Assembly: GCF_002434505.1 (NCBI RefSeq)
Contig: NZ_DJKE01000001.1
Location: forward strand, 248,001-312,000
Length of the DNA stretch: 64,000 nt
Direction of reading: 5' to 3'
Source: Brevundimonas sp. UBA6550
GTDB lineage: Bacteria; Pseudomonadota; Alphaproteobacteria; Caulobacterales; Caulobacteraceae
A model generated the notes under the pieces. That model ran no database searches and was not told the DNA's origin. It saw nothing but the letters and a program-made list of their open reading frames with translations. Below, one piece after another: positions 55,818 to 64,000 of the stretch (the first letter of the stretch is position 1; each line of letters begins with the position of its first letter). A program made the position numbers and the translations under genes.

Positions 55818-57518
55818 CTAGCGCGTGGCCATGGAGATCAAAAAGGCCAGCAGCAGGATCAGGCTGACGCCCTGCCAGAACCGCACCGGATCGCGTTCGA
55901 TCAGCGACAGCTGGCGCGGCGGCGGGGCGGCGACGGCGCTGCCCGTCTCCAGCACGTGGATCAGCTCCTCCACATCCTCGAACCGATCGTTGGGATCGAT
56001 CGCCGTGGCGCGCAGGATGGCCGCCTCCAGCCAGGCGGGCATGTCGGGCCGGTGTCGGGTCGGAGGCGCCGGCGCACGGTCGAAGCGCGGGGCGTCGGCC
56101 GGATCGACCTCGCCCCACGGATAGGTTCGGGTGAACAGTCGATACAGGGTCACGCCCAATGCGAACTGGTCGGTCAGGGCGTTTCCGGCCTCGCCGGCGT
56201 ACATCTCCGGCGGCTTGTAGCCCGCCGTGCCGGGCGCCTCGGCCTCGGCGAACTCCTCGGCCAGTCGCAGGCGCGCCACGCCTAGATCGACCAGTTTCAG
56301 CCCGCCGTTCGCCTCCAGGATCACATTGTCCGGCTTGATGTCACGGTGCGTCACCCCCGCCCGGTGCAGGGCTGACACCGCCCGCGACAGACGCAAGGCC
56401 ACACCGATTCCTTCTGCGATCTCGAACGGCCCCTCCTCCGCCAGCCGCGCGTGCAGGGTCCGACCGGCGTGGAAGGGCTGGGCGATGTAGAGGCGGCTCT
56501 GACGCCCGGCGTCCAGCGTCAGCACCTTGCCGACATGGGGGCTGTCGATGCGCCGGCCGATGAAGGCTTCGCGCAGGAAGGCGGTCCGGGCGCCGCGTTC
56601 GGAGACCACGGCGGGCTTGGGAAACTTCAGCACCACAAGGCCCGCGTCGCCCAGCGTGTCCCGGGCAAGGAACAGCCGGGTATAGCGCCCGTCCGCCACC
56701 AGCCGCTGCAGCGCGAAACCGTCCACCGTCTGGCCCACCTCGGGCGGCGGGGCGATGGCCAACCCTTCCGCCTCGGCCGTGATCGCCTCCCAGTCGGGCG
56801 CCCCGGTGCGGACCACGTCGATGACGATGGCGGTGGCGTTGTCGCGCGCGCCCGCCGCCTCCACCTCGGCCAGGATCGCGTGTGCGTCCGCATCGGGCGA
56901 TCCGCGCCGCGCCAGCAGTCCCGCGATCACCGCATCGGCCAGCACCCCATGCACCCCGTCGGTGGTCAGCAGCAGCCGGTCGTGCGGCTCCAGCCGCACC
57001 TGGCGCACGTCCAGCTTGACGTCCGCCTCGATGCCCACGGCGCGATAGAGCACATGGCTCAGCCCCTGCTGCGCGCGGGTGTGATCCTCGGTCAGCCGCG
57101 TCAGAACCCCGTCGCGGAAATGCCAGGCGCGGCTGTCGCCGACGTGCAGGGCCGTGGCCTCGCGCCCGCGCAGCACCAAGGCGGTGAAGGTGGTCGCCGC
57201 CCCCTCCATCGCCGGGTCGCTGCGTCCCTTGGCGTGGAGCCAGCGGTTGAAACCCCTCAGCGCCTTGATCCCGTTGGCGGCGATGCCGTTCAGCGGGTTC
57301 TGATCCAGATAGCCGTCGATGAAGCTGCGGGTCGTCAGTTCGGCCGCCATCCGCCCGGCCTTTGACCCCGACACCCCGTCGGCGATCACCGCCACCACCC
57401 CATGCTCGCGCTGCTCGGCCGCCGTGCCGATGTGGACCCCGCCGAAATCCTGATTGTCCGCCTTGGGCCCCTGCGCGGTCGCGAAGCCGGCGGCGATCTC
57501 CAGTCTGGCGTCGGTCAT
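55818..57518 (-). CDS. Fused PP2C-type phosphatase and Ser/Thr kinase, C-terminal membrane helix
   Basis: The 566-residue protein has a PP2C domain (1-235) with the metal motifs DNQDFGG, ADGVSG, TTDGVHG and ARDNATA. A kinase domain (about 265-530) follows, with lysine K298, HRDIKPDN (391-398) and DLG (411-413) where DFG is usual, and KPPEMYAG as the APE segment. A single hydrophobic helix (about 545-563) ends the chain, so the catalytic parts face the cytoplasm. The glycine loop is degenerate. The fusion pairs a writer and an eraser of Ser/Thr phosphorylation; targets are unknown. Confidence 0.93.
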   Translation of the reverse strand: MTDARLEIAAGFATAQGPKADNQDFGGVHIGTAAEQREHGVVAVIADGVSGSKAGRMAAELTTRSFIDGYLDQNPLNGIAANGIKALRGFNRWLHAKGRSDPAMEGAATTFTALVLRGREATALHVGDSRAWHFRDGVLTRLTEDHTRAQQGLSHVLYRAVGIEADVKLDVRQVRLEPHDRLLLTTDGVHGVLADAVIAGLLARRGSPDADAHAILAEVEAAGARDNATAIVIDVVRTGAPDWEAITAEAEGLAIAPPPEVGQTVDGFALQRLVADGRYTRLFLARDTLGDAGLVVLKFPKPAVVSERGARTAFLREAFIGRRIDSPHVGKVLTLDAGRQSRLYIAQPFHAGRTLHARLAEEGPFEIAEGIGVALRLSRAVSALHRAGVTHRDIKPDNVILEANGGLKLVDLGVARLRLAEEFAEAEAPGTAGYKPPEMYAGEAGNALTDQFALGVTLYRLFTRTYPWGEVDPADAPRFDRAPAPPTRHRPDMPAWLEAAILRATAIDPNDRFEDVEELIHVLETGSAVAAPPPRQLSLIERDPVRFWQGVSLILLLAFLISMATR

Positions 57519-57542
57519 GGGGCTTTTGTGTTTAGTCTCGCT

Positions 57543-58637
57543 TCACCGCTCATCCGAAACCTGCATCAGCAGACCAATCAGCGGTGCATTGACGTAATAG
57601 TTGTTGCGTCCGAACTGATGTTTCTCGACGAAGCCTGCCGCATCCAGTTGATCAAGATATTTCGCGGCCGTCTGGCGCGTGACGCCCAGATCGTCCTGAA
57701 GAAATTCGATGCGTGTATAGGGATGTCGAAAAAGATTGTTCAACAGGTCCTGGGAATACCGAATCTTCGGATGAGCCCGCAGCCGGGCCTTATAATCCGC
57801 CATCAATCGGCTCATGCCGTCGATCAACCGAAGGGTCTGAATGGCCGTTTCGGATACGGCCCGGAGCATGTAGATAAGCCAAGCCTCCCATGCTCCACTG
57901 TCGCGAACATCCTGTAGCAGTCGGTAGTATTCGCTCTTATTCTCCGTGACATACCGGCTAAGATAAAGCACCGGGATATCCAAAAGGCCGACGCGCGTCA
58001 GGTAGAGGACGTTCAGTATTCGCCCGATCCGCCCATTGCCGTCCGAGAATGGGTGGATGCTTTCGAACTGATGATGGATCAAAGCCATCTTCACCAAAGG
58101 ATCGAGATCGCTGGCTGTGTCATCGTTGATGAAGACTTCCAGCGCCTTCATGTGCCGGGAGATCTCCGCTTCTGACTGAGGCGGCACATAGACCGTTGCT
58201 CCGGTCGCCTGGTTTTTCAGCGCCGTGCCCGGGGTTGATCGAAAGCGTTCCTGGCTGCGTTTAAGCACCTGAAACATCTCGATCAGAATGTTGTTCGTCA
58301 GCAATCCCTGACTGGCCTGCAGTTGGTCAAAGCCCCGTTTCAGGGCGTCGCCGTAATTCGCCACTTCCTTTGCGGCTGGCGAATCCGCCTCCTCCCAGAA
58401 CAGGCTCGCCCGAAACAGCTCGTCCTGGGTCGTGACGATGTTCTCGACTTCCGAACTGGCCTTGGCCTCCTGAAGCACAAGCGTATTGATCAGGATCGCC
58501 TGGTTGGGAATGCTGCGCGCCCCGCCCTTCAATTCGGCCAGATGTCGATGCGCACGGGCGACCTCTCGCAAAACAGAAACCGTTTCGAGGTCTTCGCGAG
58601 GTGGTAGCGGCGGGATCGCATAGGTGGCTTTTAACAT
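57543..58637 (-). CDS. Fic family protein with winged-helix C-terminus
   Basis: The 364-residue protein has the Fic core with HPFSDGNGRIGR (195-206), which transfers AMP (or another nucleotide moiety) to proteins, and an N-terminal inhibitory motif SSEVEN (S61, E65) that blocks the ATP gamma-phosphate site, placing it in the class II self-inhibited group. The C-terminus (about 310-355: LLNNLFRHPYTRIEFLQDDLGVTRQTAAKYLDQL) is a winged helix expected to bind DNA. G+C is lower than the neighbours. Four similar palindromic sites lie at and before its start codon. Confidence 0.93.
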   Translation of the reverse strand: MLKATYAIPPLPPREDLETVSVLREVARAHRHLAELKGGARSIPNQAILINTLVLQEAKASSEVENIVTTQDELFRASLFWEEADSPAAKEVANYGDALKRGFDQLQASQGLLTNNILIEMFQVLKRSQERFRSTPGTALKNQATGATVYVPPQSEAEISRHMKALEVFINDDTASDLDPLVKMALIHHQFESIHPFSDGNGRIGRILNVLYLTRVGLLDIPVLYLSRYVTENKSEYYRLLQDVRDSGAWEAWLIYMLRAVSETAIQTLRLIDGMSRLMADYKARLRAHPKIRYSQDLLNNLFRHPYTRIEFLQDDLGVTRQTAAKYLDQLDAAGFVEKHQFGRNNYYVNAPLIGLLMQVSDER

Positions 58638-58697
58638 GTCACCCTAAACGTGTTCGATTTTCGGTCGTTTTTTAACACGTCGATGCCGACATGTTAA
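58631..58697. promoter_or_regulatory. Four-site palindrome cluster at the Fic gene start
   Basis: TTAACATGTC (58631-58640) and its exact complement GACATGTTAA (58688-58697) flank AACGTGTT (58647-58654) and TTAACACGTC (58672-58681). All share an ACRYGT-type core. The first overlaps the start codon. They are a likely operator array for the winged helix of the Fic protein. Confidence 0.6.
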
Positions 58698-58737
58698 GCG
58701 AGGGAAAAACGACGTTCGGCGGATTGCTCTCTATGTA

Positions 58738-60405
58738 TCAAGCCGACCGCTGCTTGATCGGCGCCGATCCGTCGGCCAGGCTTTCGGCCAGATAGACCTC
58801 GGCCTCCTGGGCCGGCAATGCGGGGGCGTAGCCGAAGCCCTGGCCGTAGTGGCATTGGGCGTCCAGCAGCAGGCGGGCCAGTTCGGCGTTCTCGACCCCT
58901 TCGGCGACGACCTCCAGCGACAGGTCGCGGCCCAGGTTGACCACCGACTTGACGATCTTGGCCGAGCCTTCGTCCTTGTTCATCGTCAGCACGAAATAGC
59001 GGTCGATCTTCAGCGTATCGAACGGCAGGCGCGCCAGATAGGACAGGGACGAGAAGCCGGTGCCGAAGTCGTCGAGCGCCAGCGACGCCCCCACATCCTT
59101 CAGCGACTGCAGCACCTCTGCGGCGTGCGCGGTGTCGCGCATGATGTCGCCCTCGGTGACTTCCAGTTTCAGCGCGCCCTTGGGCAGGCCGCTTTCCTTG
59201 ATGACGCGCGCCACGTCCTCGCACAGGTGCGGACGCTCGATCTCGCCCACCGACAGATTGACGCTGCAGAACAGCTTGCCGGCCAGCGGATGGCGTTCGA
59301 TCCATTCGGCAAGCTGCCGCGCCGACTGGGTCATCATTAGAAGACCCAGTTCGTTCATCATGCCCAGGTCGGCGGTCAGGCCCAGGAACTCGTCCGGCGG
59401 CACCAGGCCGCGACGCGGATGCCGCCAGCGGGCCAGGGCCTCGAACCCGGCCACCGCCCCGGTGTTCAGGTTCACGATGGGCTGGAAGAAGGGCACGATC
59501 TCGCCGCGCACGAAGGCGTTGCGCAGGTCCGCCTCCAGCGCCAGTCGGCTTAAGGAGTCGCTTTCCAGCGCGCGGCCATAGGCGGCCGATCCGCCGCGCC
59601 CGGCGCTCTTGGCCGATTCCACCGCCAGCTCCACCCGCCGCAGCAGTTCGGCGGCGTCGGGCGCATCCGGCCCGCCCTCCACCATCACCGCCCCGATGGA
59701 AACGGTCGGATAGATGTCGAAGCCGGCGACCCGCAACGGCTGCTCCAGCGCATCGCGCATCCGATAGCTGGTGTGAGAGGCGCTGCGCGGCACGATGATG
59801 GCGAACTCGTCCTCGCCGATCCGGGCGGGCGAGGCGTCCTTGGGGAAGGCGGCTGCCAGGCGCGACCCCAGGGCCGACAGCACCAGGTCCGTGCGTTCGT
59901 GGCCCAGGGCCTCGTTCAGGCGACGCAGGCGGTCGACGTCGCCGACCACCATCTCGTATTCGCCGGCCTGGGTCAGAACCTCGCCCACGCGGGCCAGGAA
60001 GGCGCGGCGGTCCAGAAGGCCCGTCAGCGTGTCGCGATCCGATCCGGCGAACTTGGTCTCCAGCGCCACGACGCCGGCGGCGCGCAGACCGTCCTCCAGC
60101 CAGACGCCGCGCCACAGGCAGGTCTCGGACCCGCGCATCCGCAGGCGCACGGCGACCTCTGTCCCCTCTTCCTGGGGTTTCAGCATCCGTTCGGCCAGGC
60201 TGCGGTCCTGGGGCATGGCCAGGGCGACGAAACCGGCGGCGGTGCATTCCGGCGCCAGCGGACCCAGGCCCAGCGCCCGCGTGGCCCCGGTGAATCTCAG
60301 TTCGTTCTCGGCCGGGGTCCAGATCCACAGCACCGTGTCGGCGGCGGCCAGCGCCTCGATGGCGGTCGTGGCGTCCCAGGCCAGCGATCGGGATCGTGTC
60401 GTCAC
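58738..60405 (-). CDS. pdeA: c-di-GMP phosphodiesterase PdeA-like (degenerate GGDEF plus EAL)
   Basis: The 555-residue protein has a PAS-like N-terminus (about 10-110), a GGDEF domain whose motif is GEDEF (197-201), and an EAL domain with FEALARW (EAL 322-324) and DDFGTG (445-450). Caulobacter PdeA (CC3396) has the same domain order, a similar length, and the same GEDEF change; there the GGDEF part binds GTP and stimulates the EAL hydrolase. It should degrade c-di-GMP and favour motility. GTG start, with a GGAAGGG site upstream. The GNAT gene lies 31 bp upstream on the same strand. Confidence 0.85.
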   Translation of the reverse strand: MTTRSRSLAWDATTAIEALAAADTVLWIWTPAENELRFTGATRALGLGPLAPECTAAGFVALAMPQDRSLAERMLKPQEEGTEVAVRLRMRGSETCLWRGVWLEDGLRAAGVVALETKFAGSDRDTLTGLLDRRAFLARVGEVLTQAGEYEMVVGDVDRLRRLNEALGHERTDLVLSALGSRLAAAFPKDASPARIGEDEFAIIVPRSASHTSYRMRDALEQPLRVAGFDIYPTVSIGAVMVEGGPDAPDAAELLRRVELAVESAKSAGRGGSAAYGRALESDSLSRLALEADLRNAFVRGEIVPFFQPIVNLNTGAVAGFEALARWRHPRRGLVPPDEFLGLTADLGMMNELGLLMMTQSARQLAEWIERHPLAGKLFCSVNLSVGEIERPHLCEDVARVIKESGLPKGALKLEVTEGDIMRDTAHAAEVLQSLKDVGASLALDDFGTGFSSLSYLARLPFDTLKIDRYFVLTMNKDEGSAKIVKSVVNLGRDLSLEVVAEGVENAELARLLLDAQCHYGQGFGYAPALPAQEAEVYLAESLADGSAPIKQRSA

Positions 60406-60436
60406 GCTATCCGCCCTTCCAGACGGCCCGCGACCG

Positions 60437-61015
60437 TCAACGCTCGTCCTCGACCAGGCCGAACAGAAGATGGTCTGCCCACGCGCCGTTAATTTTCAAA
60501 TAAGCCCGCGCCCGACCCTCGTTGCGGAAACCCGATTTCTCCAGCACCCGGCGCGAACCGTGGTTGGTCGGCAGGCAGGCCGCCTCCAGCCGGTGCAGTT
60601 TCAGCGTGTCGAAGGCGTAGCCGACCACCGCCCTGACCGCCGCCGTGGCCACGCCCTGGCCGGAATGGGGCTGGCCGATCCAGTAGCCCAGCGTGCCGGT
60701 CTCGGCCACGCCGCGCCGCACGTTCGACAGGGTCACGGCGCCCGCCAGCGTCTTTCCCCCGTCCACCAGGACGAAGAAGGGCCAGGCATGGCCCAACTCC
60801 ATCTCGCGCGCATAGATCGACAGCCGCCGCCGGAACGCCGCCTTGGTCAGGTCGTCCTCGGGCCAGGCCGGCTCCCACGGTTGCAGATAGTCGCGCGATC
60901 CGTCCCGCAGCGTGGACCAGGCGGCGTAGTCGCCGGCGCGCGGCGGGCGCAGCAGCACGCCGTTCCCGCGCACCACGGGTCCGCCGACATCGCTCATCCA
61001 GTCCAGAAGGGCCAT
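60437..61015 (-). CDS. GNAT acetyltransferase, RimJ/RimL type
   Basis: The 192-residue acetyltransferase matches the RimJ/RimL group: LRPPRAGDYAAWSTLRD, LGYWIGQPHSGQGVATAAVRA (acetyl-CoA site) and LEAACLPTNHGSRRVLEKSGF. Such enzymes acetylate protein N-termini or amino acids. It is followed by pdeA on the same strand after 31 bp, possibly in one operon. Confidence 0.9.
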   Translation of the reverse strand: MALLDWMSDVGGPVVRGNGVLLRPPRAGDYAAWSTLRDGSRDYLQPWEPAWPEDDLTKAAFRRRLSIYAREMELGHAWPFFVLVDGGKTLAGAVTLSNVRRGVAETGTLGYWIGQPHSGQGVATAAVRAVVGYAFDTLKLHRLEAACLPTNHGSRRVLEKSGFRNEGRARAYLKINGAWADHLLFGLVEDER

Positions 61016-61052
61016 GGGTCGGGACTATAGCACCAAGATTCCAGCCTGAACC

Positions 61053-61646
61053 TTACGGTTCGGCCAAAAGTGTCGCCGTCAGTTTCAGCGCCAGATCGCG
61101 GCCCAGGCCGTCGGGCGCGTCCAGCATCGGCGTCAGTATGTCGCCGATCAGACCCTCGGCGAAGGCCATATAGGCCGCCGTGACCACCAGGGCCTTGGCC
61201 CGTTCCGCCGCGCGCGGATCGTCCGGCGCCATGGCCGCCAGCCGGTCGGCCAGATCGCGCACCACCTGGGCGAAACTCTCGGCCCGCGCCTGTTCGCGCG
61301 CCAGCGCCAGCCAGGCCGCCATCTGCGAGGCCCCGCCGTGGCCGAAGGCGTCGAACACCGCCGTCATCAGCCGGTCGGGCTCCACGTCGTCGCGCCCGGC
61401 GCCCAGCCCCGCCTCGATCCGGTCGGCCAGGTCGCGCACCATCCGGTCCATCAGCGCGCCCTGAAGCCCGGCGGCCGAGCCGAAGTGGTGGATCAGATTG
61501 GCGTGGCCCACCCCCATACGCTCGCCCACCGCCTTCAGCGTCACCGCCGCCGGGCCGCCGGACAGAAGCAGATCGCGCGCCGCCTCCAGCGCCTCCTCGC
61601 GCGCCGCCGCCCCTCGACGGCGCCTTGCCGGACCATTAGTTGACAT
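61053..61646 (-). CDS. TetR family transcriptional regulator
   Basis: The 197-residue protein has a TetR DNA-binding part (about 14-60: AREEALEAARDLLLSGGPAAVTLKAVGERMGVGHANLIHHFGS) and a helical ligand domain. Its start codon lies within a palindromic site. The divergent metal-hydrolase-like gene 63 bp away is the expected target. The ligand cannot be inferred. Confidence 0.92.
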   Translation of the reverse strand: MSTNGPARRRRGAAAREEALEAARDLLLSGGPAAVTLKAVGERMGVGHANLIHHFGSAAGLQGALMDRMVRDLADRIEAGLGAGRDDVEPDRLMTAVFDAFGHGGASQMAAWLALAREQARAESFAQVVRDLADRLAAMAPDDPRAAERAKALVVTAAYMAFAEGLIGDILTPMLDAPDGLGRDLALKLTATLLAEP

Positions 61647-61668
61647 GGATGTCAGTTAACTCCATATT
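61640..61668 (+). promoter_or_regulatory. Promoter of the metal-hydrolase-like gene
   Basis: TTGACA (61640-61645) and CATATT (61663-61668) are 17 bp apart. The -35 overlaps the TGACAT-GG-ATGTCA inverted repeat (61641-61654), so a bound TetR protein would block both this promoter and its own start. Confidence 0.65.
61641..61654. promoter_or_regulatory. TetR operator candidate
   Basis: TGACATGGATGTCA has perfect 6-bp arms around GG. It covers the start codon of the TetR gene and the -35 box of the divergent gene. Confidence 0.6.
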
Positions 61669-61709
61669 GGTCTCGAAATCGAGGGGCAGACCCTTTAAGG
61701 AGCCTTATC

Positions 61710-62546
61710 ATGGCGAAATCCGCCACCCCCGCCGACCTCCAGATCAAGCCGCGCGACCTGCATATCGACCGCGAGGCCGCCACGCCACGGTGGTGGTTCA
61801 ACGGCGACCCCTTCGGCACGGCGGTGATGAACGCGCTCAGCCTAACCTTCCCCGACGGCGAGCGGTTCTTCATCCAGTCGGTCAAACGCTTCGCCAAGGA
61901 CGCGCCGCCGAACCTGGCCGCCGACATCCGCGCCTTCACGGTGCAGGAAGGGGCGCACACGCGCGAGCACATGGCCTTCAACGCCATCACCGAACGCGCC
62001 GGCTATCGGACCGCCGAGATCGAGGCCTATGTCGCCCAGCGGCTGGGCATCGCCCGCGCCCGCCCGCCGCTGGCGCAACTGGCCGCGACCATGGCGCTGG
62101 AGCATTTCACCGCCGCCTTCGCCCATCGGCTGCTGGCCGACCCGGATCTGCTGAAGGGATCGCCCCACGATCTGGCGCGGCTGTGGCGCTGGCACTCCAT
62201 CGAGGAGATCGAGCACAAGGGCGTGGCCTATGACGTCTTCCTGCACGCCACGCGCGACATGTCGCCGTTGCAGCGTTGGCGGCTGCGGCGCTGGGCCATG
62301 CTGCTGACGACCCTGCTGTTCACCAAGACGGTGCGAGAGACCAGTCTGATGCTGCTGAAACAGGACGGCATCGTCGGCTGGCGCGCCCGGTTCGGCCTGT
62401 TCCGCTGGCTGTGGTTCAAGCCGGGCCTGTATCGCCGGATGATCGGCGACTATTTCGCCTTCTACCGCCCCGACTTCCACCCCTGGCAGGTCGACGACCG
62501 CGACCTGATCGCCGAGGCCGAGGCGGGCCTGGGCCAACCGGCGTAA
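61710..62546 (+). CDS. Predicted metal-dependent hydrolase (PF10118-like)
   Basis: The 278-residue protein matches the uncharacterised metal-hydrolase family: HIDREAATPRWWFNGDPF, PDGERFFIQSVKRF, EGAHTREHMAFN, ALEHFTAAFAHRLL and WHSIEEIEHKGVAYDV. The conserved Glu/His pairs (EHM, EHF, EEIEHK) look like a helical di-iron-type site. The C-terminal part is basic and partly hydrophobic. AAGGAG precedes the ATG. It is probably controlled by the divergent TetR protein; substrate unknown. Confidence 0.85.
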   Translation: MAKSATPADLQIKPRDLHIDREAATPRWWFNGDPFGTAVMNALSLTFPDGERFFIQSVKRFAKDAPPNLAADIRAFTVQEGAHTREHMAFNAITERAGYRTAEIEAYVAQRLGIARARPPLAQLAATMALEHFTAAFAHRLLADPDLLKGSPHDLARLWRWHSIEEIEHKGVAYDVFLHATRDMSPLQRWRLRRWAMLLTTLLFTKTVRETSLMLLKQDGIVGWRARFGLFRWLWFKPGLYRRMIGDYFAFYRPDFHPWQVDDRDLIAEAEAGLGQPA

Positions 62547-62557
62547 AGCCCTCCATT

Positions 62558-62582
62558 CCGGGGCGTCCTTCGGGCGCCCCGG
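62558..62582 (+). terminator. Hairpin after the metal-hydrolase-like gene, family A fragment
   Basis: CCGGGGCG and CGCCCCGG form a perfect 8-bp stem around TCCTTCGGG. The CATTCCGGGGCGTCC sequence matches one end of family A, so this may be a collapsed copy. There is no T run. From here to 62748 nothing else is recognised apart from a short unsupported frame. Confidence 0.45.
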
Positions 62583-62748
62583 AGCCGGCGCTTGCTTTTC
62601 GCGGCGCGAGGCCGCATCAGGACGTCATCACCTTGGACCCGGCCCTGTTCGCAGGCGACGGGTGGCTATCCCCGCCGCCGATCCGCTGGGAAACCGAACC
62701 GCCGGAAACCGCATCGTCGGGCGCGGCTCATCCAGATGAAATTCCGAC

Positions 62749-64000
62749 ATGACCCTGATCGCTTCCGCGCGCCGGCAATGGCTCGCCAGTCCGCGCCGCG
62801 ACCTGCTGGCGGGGACCGTGGTGGCCCTGGCCCTGATCCCAGAGGCCATCGCCTTCTCCCTGATCGCCGGGGTCGATCCGGCGGTGGGCCTGTACGCCAG
62901 CGTCGTGATCGCGATCACCATCGCCTTCGTTGGCGGCCGGCCGGCCATGATCTCGGCGGCGACCGGGGCCATGGCGCTGCTGATGGTCACCCTGGTTCGC
63001 GACCACGGCATAGAATATCTGTTCGCCGCCTCCATCCTGTGCGGCCTGTTCCAGATCGTCATCGGCCTGCTGAAGCTGGGCCGTTACATCAAGTTCGTCA
63101 GCCGCAGCGTGATGACCGGCTTCGTCAATGCGCTGGCGATCCTGATCTTTTTGGCCCAGATGCCCGAACTGATCGGGGCCGGGCCGATCACCTATGTCCT
63201 GGTCGCGGCGGCCCTGGCCATCATCTATGGCGCGCCGCGGCTGACCAAGGCCGTCCCCTCGCCCCTGATCGCCATTGTCGTCATCAGCGCCGTGGTGATG
63301 GCGATGAAGCTGGACGTGCGGACGGTCGGCGACATGGGCCAGATGCCCACGGCCCTGCCGGCGTTCCACCTGCCGGCCGTGCCGCTGACGTGGGAGACGC
63401 TGACCCTCATCGCGCCGATCTCGGCGACCCTGGCCTTCGTCGGCCTGCTGGAGAGCCTGCTGACCGCCAATCTGATCGACGACGTGACCGACACCGCCTC
63501 GGACAAGGATCGCGAGACGCGCGGCCAGGGGATCGCCAACATCCTGTCGCCCCTGTTCGGCGGCATGGCGGGTTGCGCCATGATCGGCCAGTCGATGATC
63601 AATGTCGGATCGGGCGCGCGCGGGCGGCTGTCGACCCTGTGGGCCGGGCTGTTACTGCTGTTTCTGATGCTGGCGCTTCAGGACTGGGTGGCGCGCATTC
63701 CGATGGCGGCCCTGGTTGCGGTGATGATCATGGTGTCGGTCGGCACCTTCGACTGGAACTCGGTGTTGAAGCTGCGCACCCTGCCGATCCAATCGTCCAT
63801 CGTCATGGTCGCCACCACGGCGACCGTCGTCGTCACCCACGACCTGTCCAAGGGGGTGATGCTGGGCGTCCTGCTGTCCGCCGTCTTCTTCATGCGCAAG
63901 GTCGGCAAGACCCTCAGCGTGACCGAAGTTCAGACGTCGGAACCCGGCGCATTGCGATATCGCGTGTCGGGCCAGTTGTTCTTCGGCTCGGCCGATCTGT
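62749..64000 (+). CDS. SulP family anion transporter, 3' end missing
   Basis: A long open frame starts at ATG 62749 and runs off the right edge (417 codons). The protein begins with a basic stretch ([18 protein letters not shown]), then the SulP signature [41 protein letters not shown] and about ten hydrophobic helices ([37 protein letters not shown]). The last residues visible ([14 protein letters not shown]) are the start of the STAS domain. SulP proteins move sulfate, bicarbonate or other anions; which one is unknown. GAAATTCCGAC before the ATG is a poor ribosome site. Confidence 0.93.
   Translation, partial: MTLIASARRQWLASPRRDLLAGTVVALALIPEAIAFSLIAGVDPAVGLYASVVIAITIAFVGGRPAMISAATGAMALLMVTLVRDHGIEYLFAASILCGLFQIVIGLLKLGRYIKFVSRSVMTGFVNALAILIFLAQMPELIGAGPITYVLVAAALAIIYGAPRLTKAVPSPLIAIVVISAVVMAMKLDVRTVGDMGQMPTALPAFHLPAVPLTWETLTLIAPISATLAFVGLLESLLTANLIDDVTDTASDKDRETRGQGIANILSPLFGGMAGCAMIGQSMINVGSGARGRLSTLWAGLLLLFLMLALQDWVARIPMAALVAVMIMVSVGTFDWNSVLKLRTLPIQSSIVMVATTATVVVTHDLSKGVMLGVLLSAVFFMRKVGKTLSVTEVQTSEPGALRYRVSGQLFFGSADL

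Noticed and set aside
62628..62752. Short frame before the SulP gene
   Set aside because: No start with a ribosome site and no recognisable sequence; its end overlaps the SulP start.

Overview
The window looks like chromosomal DNA of a Caulobacterales bacterium, most likely Brevundimonas or a close relative. The evidence is the high G+C content, frequent GTG and TTG starts, a clear CtrA master regulator ending in Ala-Ala, a DivJ-like kinase, a PdeA-like GEDEF-EAL phosphodiesterase, the fliI-fliJ pair, TonB-dependent receptors, and alphaproteobacterial families such as DUF1491 and DUF6456. No rRNA, tRNA, CRISPR array, prophage or insertion sequence was recognised. Both edges cut a gene: an EamA/RhtA exporter on the left and a SulP transporter on the right.

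Layout. 0-10 kb: a cytoplasmic PAS chemoreceptor, fliI-fliJ, a GH10 xylanase, a serine hydrolase, then ctrA divergent from a DnaA-domain-IV-like HTH gene and a DUF6456 gene. The ctrA control region holds five GANTC sites in 56 bp. 10-20 kb: an acyltransferase-like membrane protein, a siderophore receptor, sufE, the DivJ-like kinase, several secreted proteins of unknown function, and GbsR-, HxlR- and SDR-type genes. 20-32 kb: lepA, an RND efflux pair, LysR and VOC genes, a large TonB receptor and nhaA. 32-40 kb: selO, a DUF2975/XRE pair, doxX, and a MerR-acyl-CoA dehydrogenase operon with a second, LCAD-type dehydrogenase. 39-44 kb: two type II toxin-antitoxin modules (YefM-YoeB, ParDE), each toxin gene overlapping a downstream ordinary gene (rsmE, DUF72). 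40-49 kb also carries glutathione-linked genes (gshA, a GFA-family gene, gloB), an alcohol dehydrogenase and phbB. 49-57 kb: sixA-DUF952-pyrD, a hybrid kinase, an orphan vsr, a peroxiredoxin, yqgE, an outer-membrane barrel, and a PP2C-kinase fusion. 57-64 kb: a Fic protein with a four-site operator, the PdeA-like gene, GNAT, TetR with a divergent metal-hydrolase-like gene, and SulP.

Two families of dispersed palindromic elements sit between genes. Family A has four full copies plus a fragment, begins and ends with CGTCATTCCGGG or its complement, and occurs in both orientations. Family B has two copies rich in CCCTCCCC/GGGGAGGG. Four of the six full elements lie between convergent genes, which suggests a role as two-way terminators. 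Short operator-like palindromes lie beside the GbsR, HxlR, XRE, MerR, TetR, YefM and Fic genes and doxX.

How the genes may work together (inference): DivJ, CtrA, PdeA and the flagellar export genes point to the Caulobacter-type cell-cycle programme. The remainder is mainly envelope, nutrient-uptake, redox and fatty-acid functions, with small lower-G+C insertions (the Fic gene and the lipoprotein at 37.9-38.25 kb).
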